Origin: Acrasis kona
Taxonomy: Eukaryota; Heterolobosea; Eutetramitea; Acrasida; Acrasidae
Reading direction: 5' to 3'
Length of the DNA: 64,000 nt
NCBI GenBank assembly: GCA_026419775.2
Contig: JAOPGA020000481.1
Location: 1 to 64,000, forward strand
In this document: piece after piece, positions 64,000-64,000 of the stretch
How positions within the stretch are numbered: the stretch's first letter is position 1
How the letters are laid out: the number at the start of each line of letters is the position of its first letter
Made by a program: the position numbers and the translations under genes
The notes under the pieces: model-generated
The model's database searches: none
What the model saw: only the letters and a program-made list of their open reading frames with translations
Told to the model about the DNA's origin: nothing

Positions 64000-64000
64000 A

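Noticed and set aside
1-64000. CRISPR arrays, riboswitches, bacterial operons or phage genes
   Set aside because: None seen; introns and gene content are eukaryotic.

Overview
This is nuclear DNA from a gene-dense, AT-rich unicellular eukaryote. Genes average about one per 2 kb on both strands, GT-AG introns are nearly all 35 to 46 nt, and intergenic gaps are short. Eukaryote-only genes include ATG5, uL6/RPL9, Rac with a CaaX box, DNAJA with a CaaX box, OSBP, METTL1, OSCA/TMEM63 and a tRNA-Tyr with the canonical 37/38 intron. The mix of class III cyclases, a hybrid histidine kinase, Ras/Rac GTPases and F-box proteins fits a free-living amoeboid protist. A heterolobosean (Acrasis/Naegleria-like) is my best guess; this is inference from gene content, not proven.

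Layout. 1-1112: partial, disordered nuclear protein running off the left edge. 1113-2531: a gap with diverged repeats. 2532-9739: a membrane receptor-type adenylate cyclase, small and secreted unknown proteins, a tail-anchored CH-domain protein, an F-box/Ras-like fusion and a TPR/zinc protein. 9845-26866: a TPR-SGNH protein and two giant multidomain signalling genes facing away from each other around RPL9. One (minus) ends in histidine kinase plus receiver, the other (plus) ends in an adenylate cyclase. 26993-36363: a disrupted SURP-like gene, a secreted Kex2-type repeat precursor, bestrophin, a polytopic membrane protein, a peroxisomal FMN 2-hydroxyacid oxidase, DNAJA and an ADAL-type deaminase. 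36641-49707: P2-type ATPase, AI-2E/TMEM245-like protein, OSBP, SDR, METTL1, a P-loop kinase/2H phosphoesterase, tRNA-Tyr and an OSCA/TMEM63 channel. 49874-58792: a second secreted repeat precursor, RCC1-repeat protein, Rac, ATG5, HAD phosphatase, tRNA-Cys and an F-box/nucleotidyltransferase/Rossmann fusion. 58793-64000: tandem repeats, then a JmjC-like gene converging on a SAP + Ulp1-like protease gene that runs off the right edge; this may be part of a mobile element.

The most striking observations are: both tRNA genes carry a 10-11 nt insertion at the same D-loop position; the two giant genes share a kinase-ATPase chassis but have swapped outputs (phosphorelay versus cAMP); there are two dibasic-punctuated secreted precursor genes; and the right-hand JmjC/Ulp1 module.

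At least eight single-base reading-frame breaks occur in otherwise well-conserved genes, often at short homopolymers and in both directions. Assembly indels are the simplest explanation, so protein ends in the affected genes should be treated with care.
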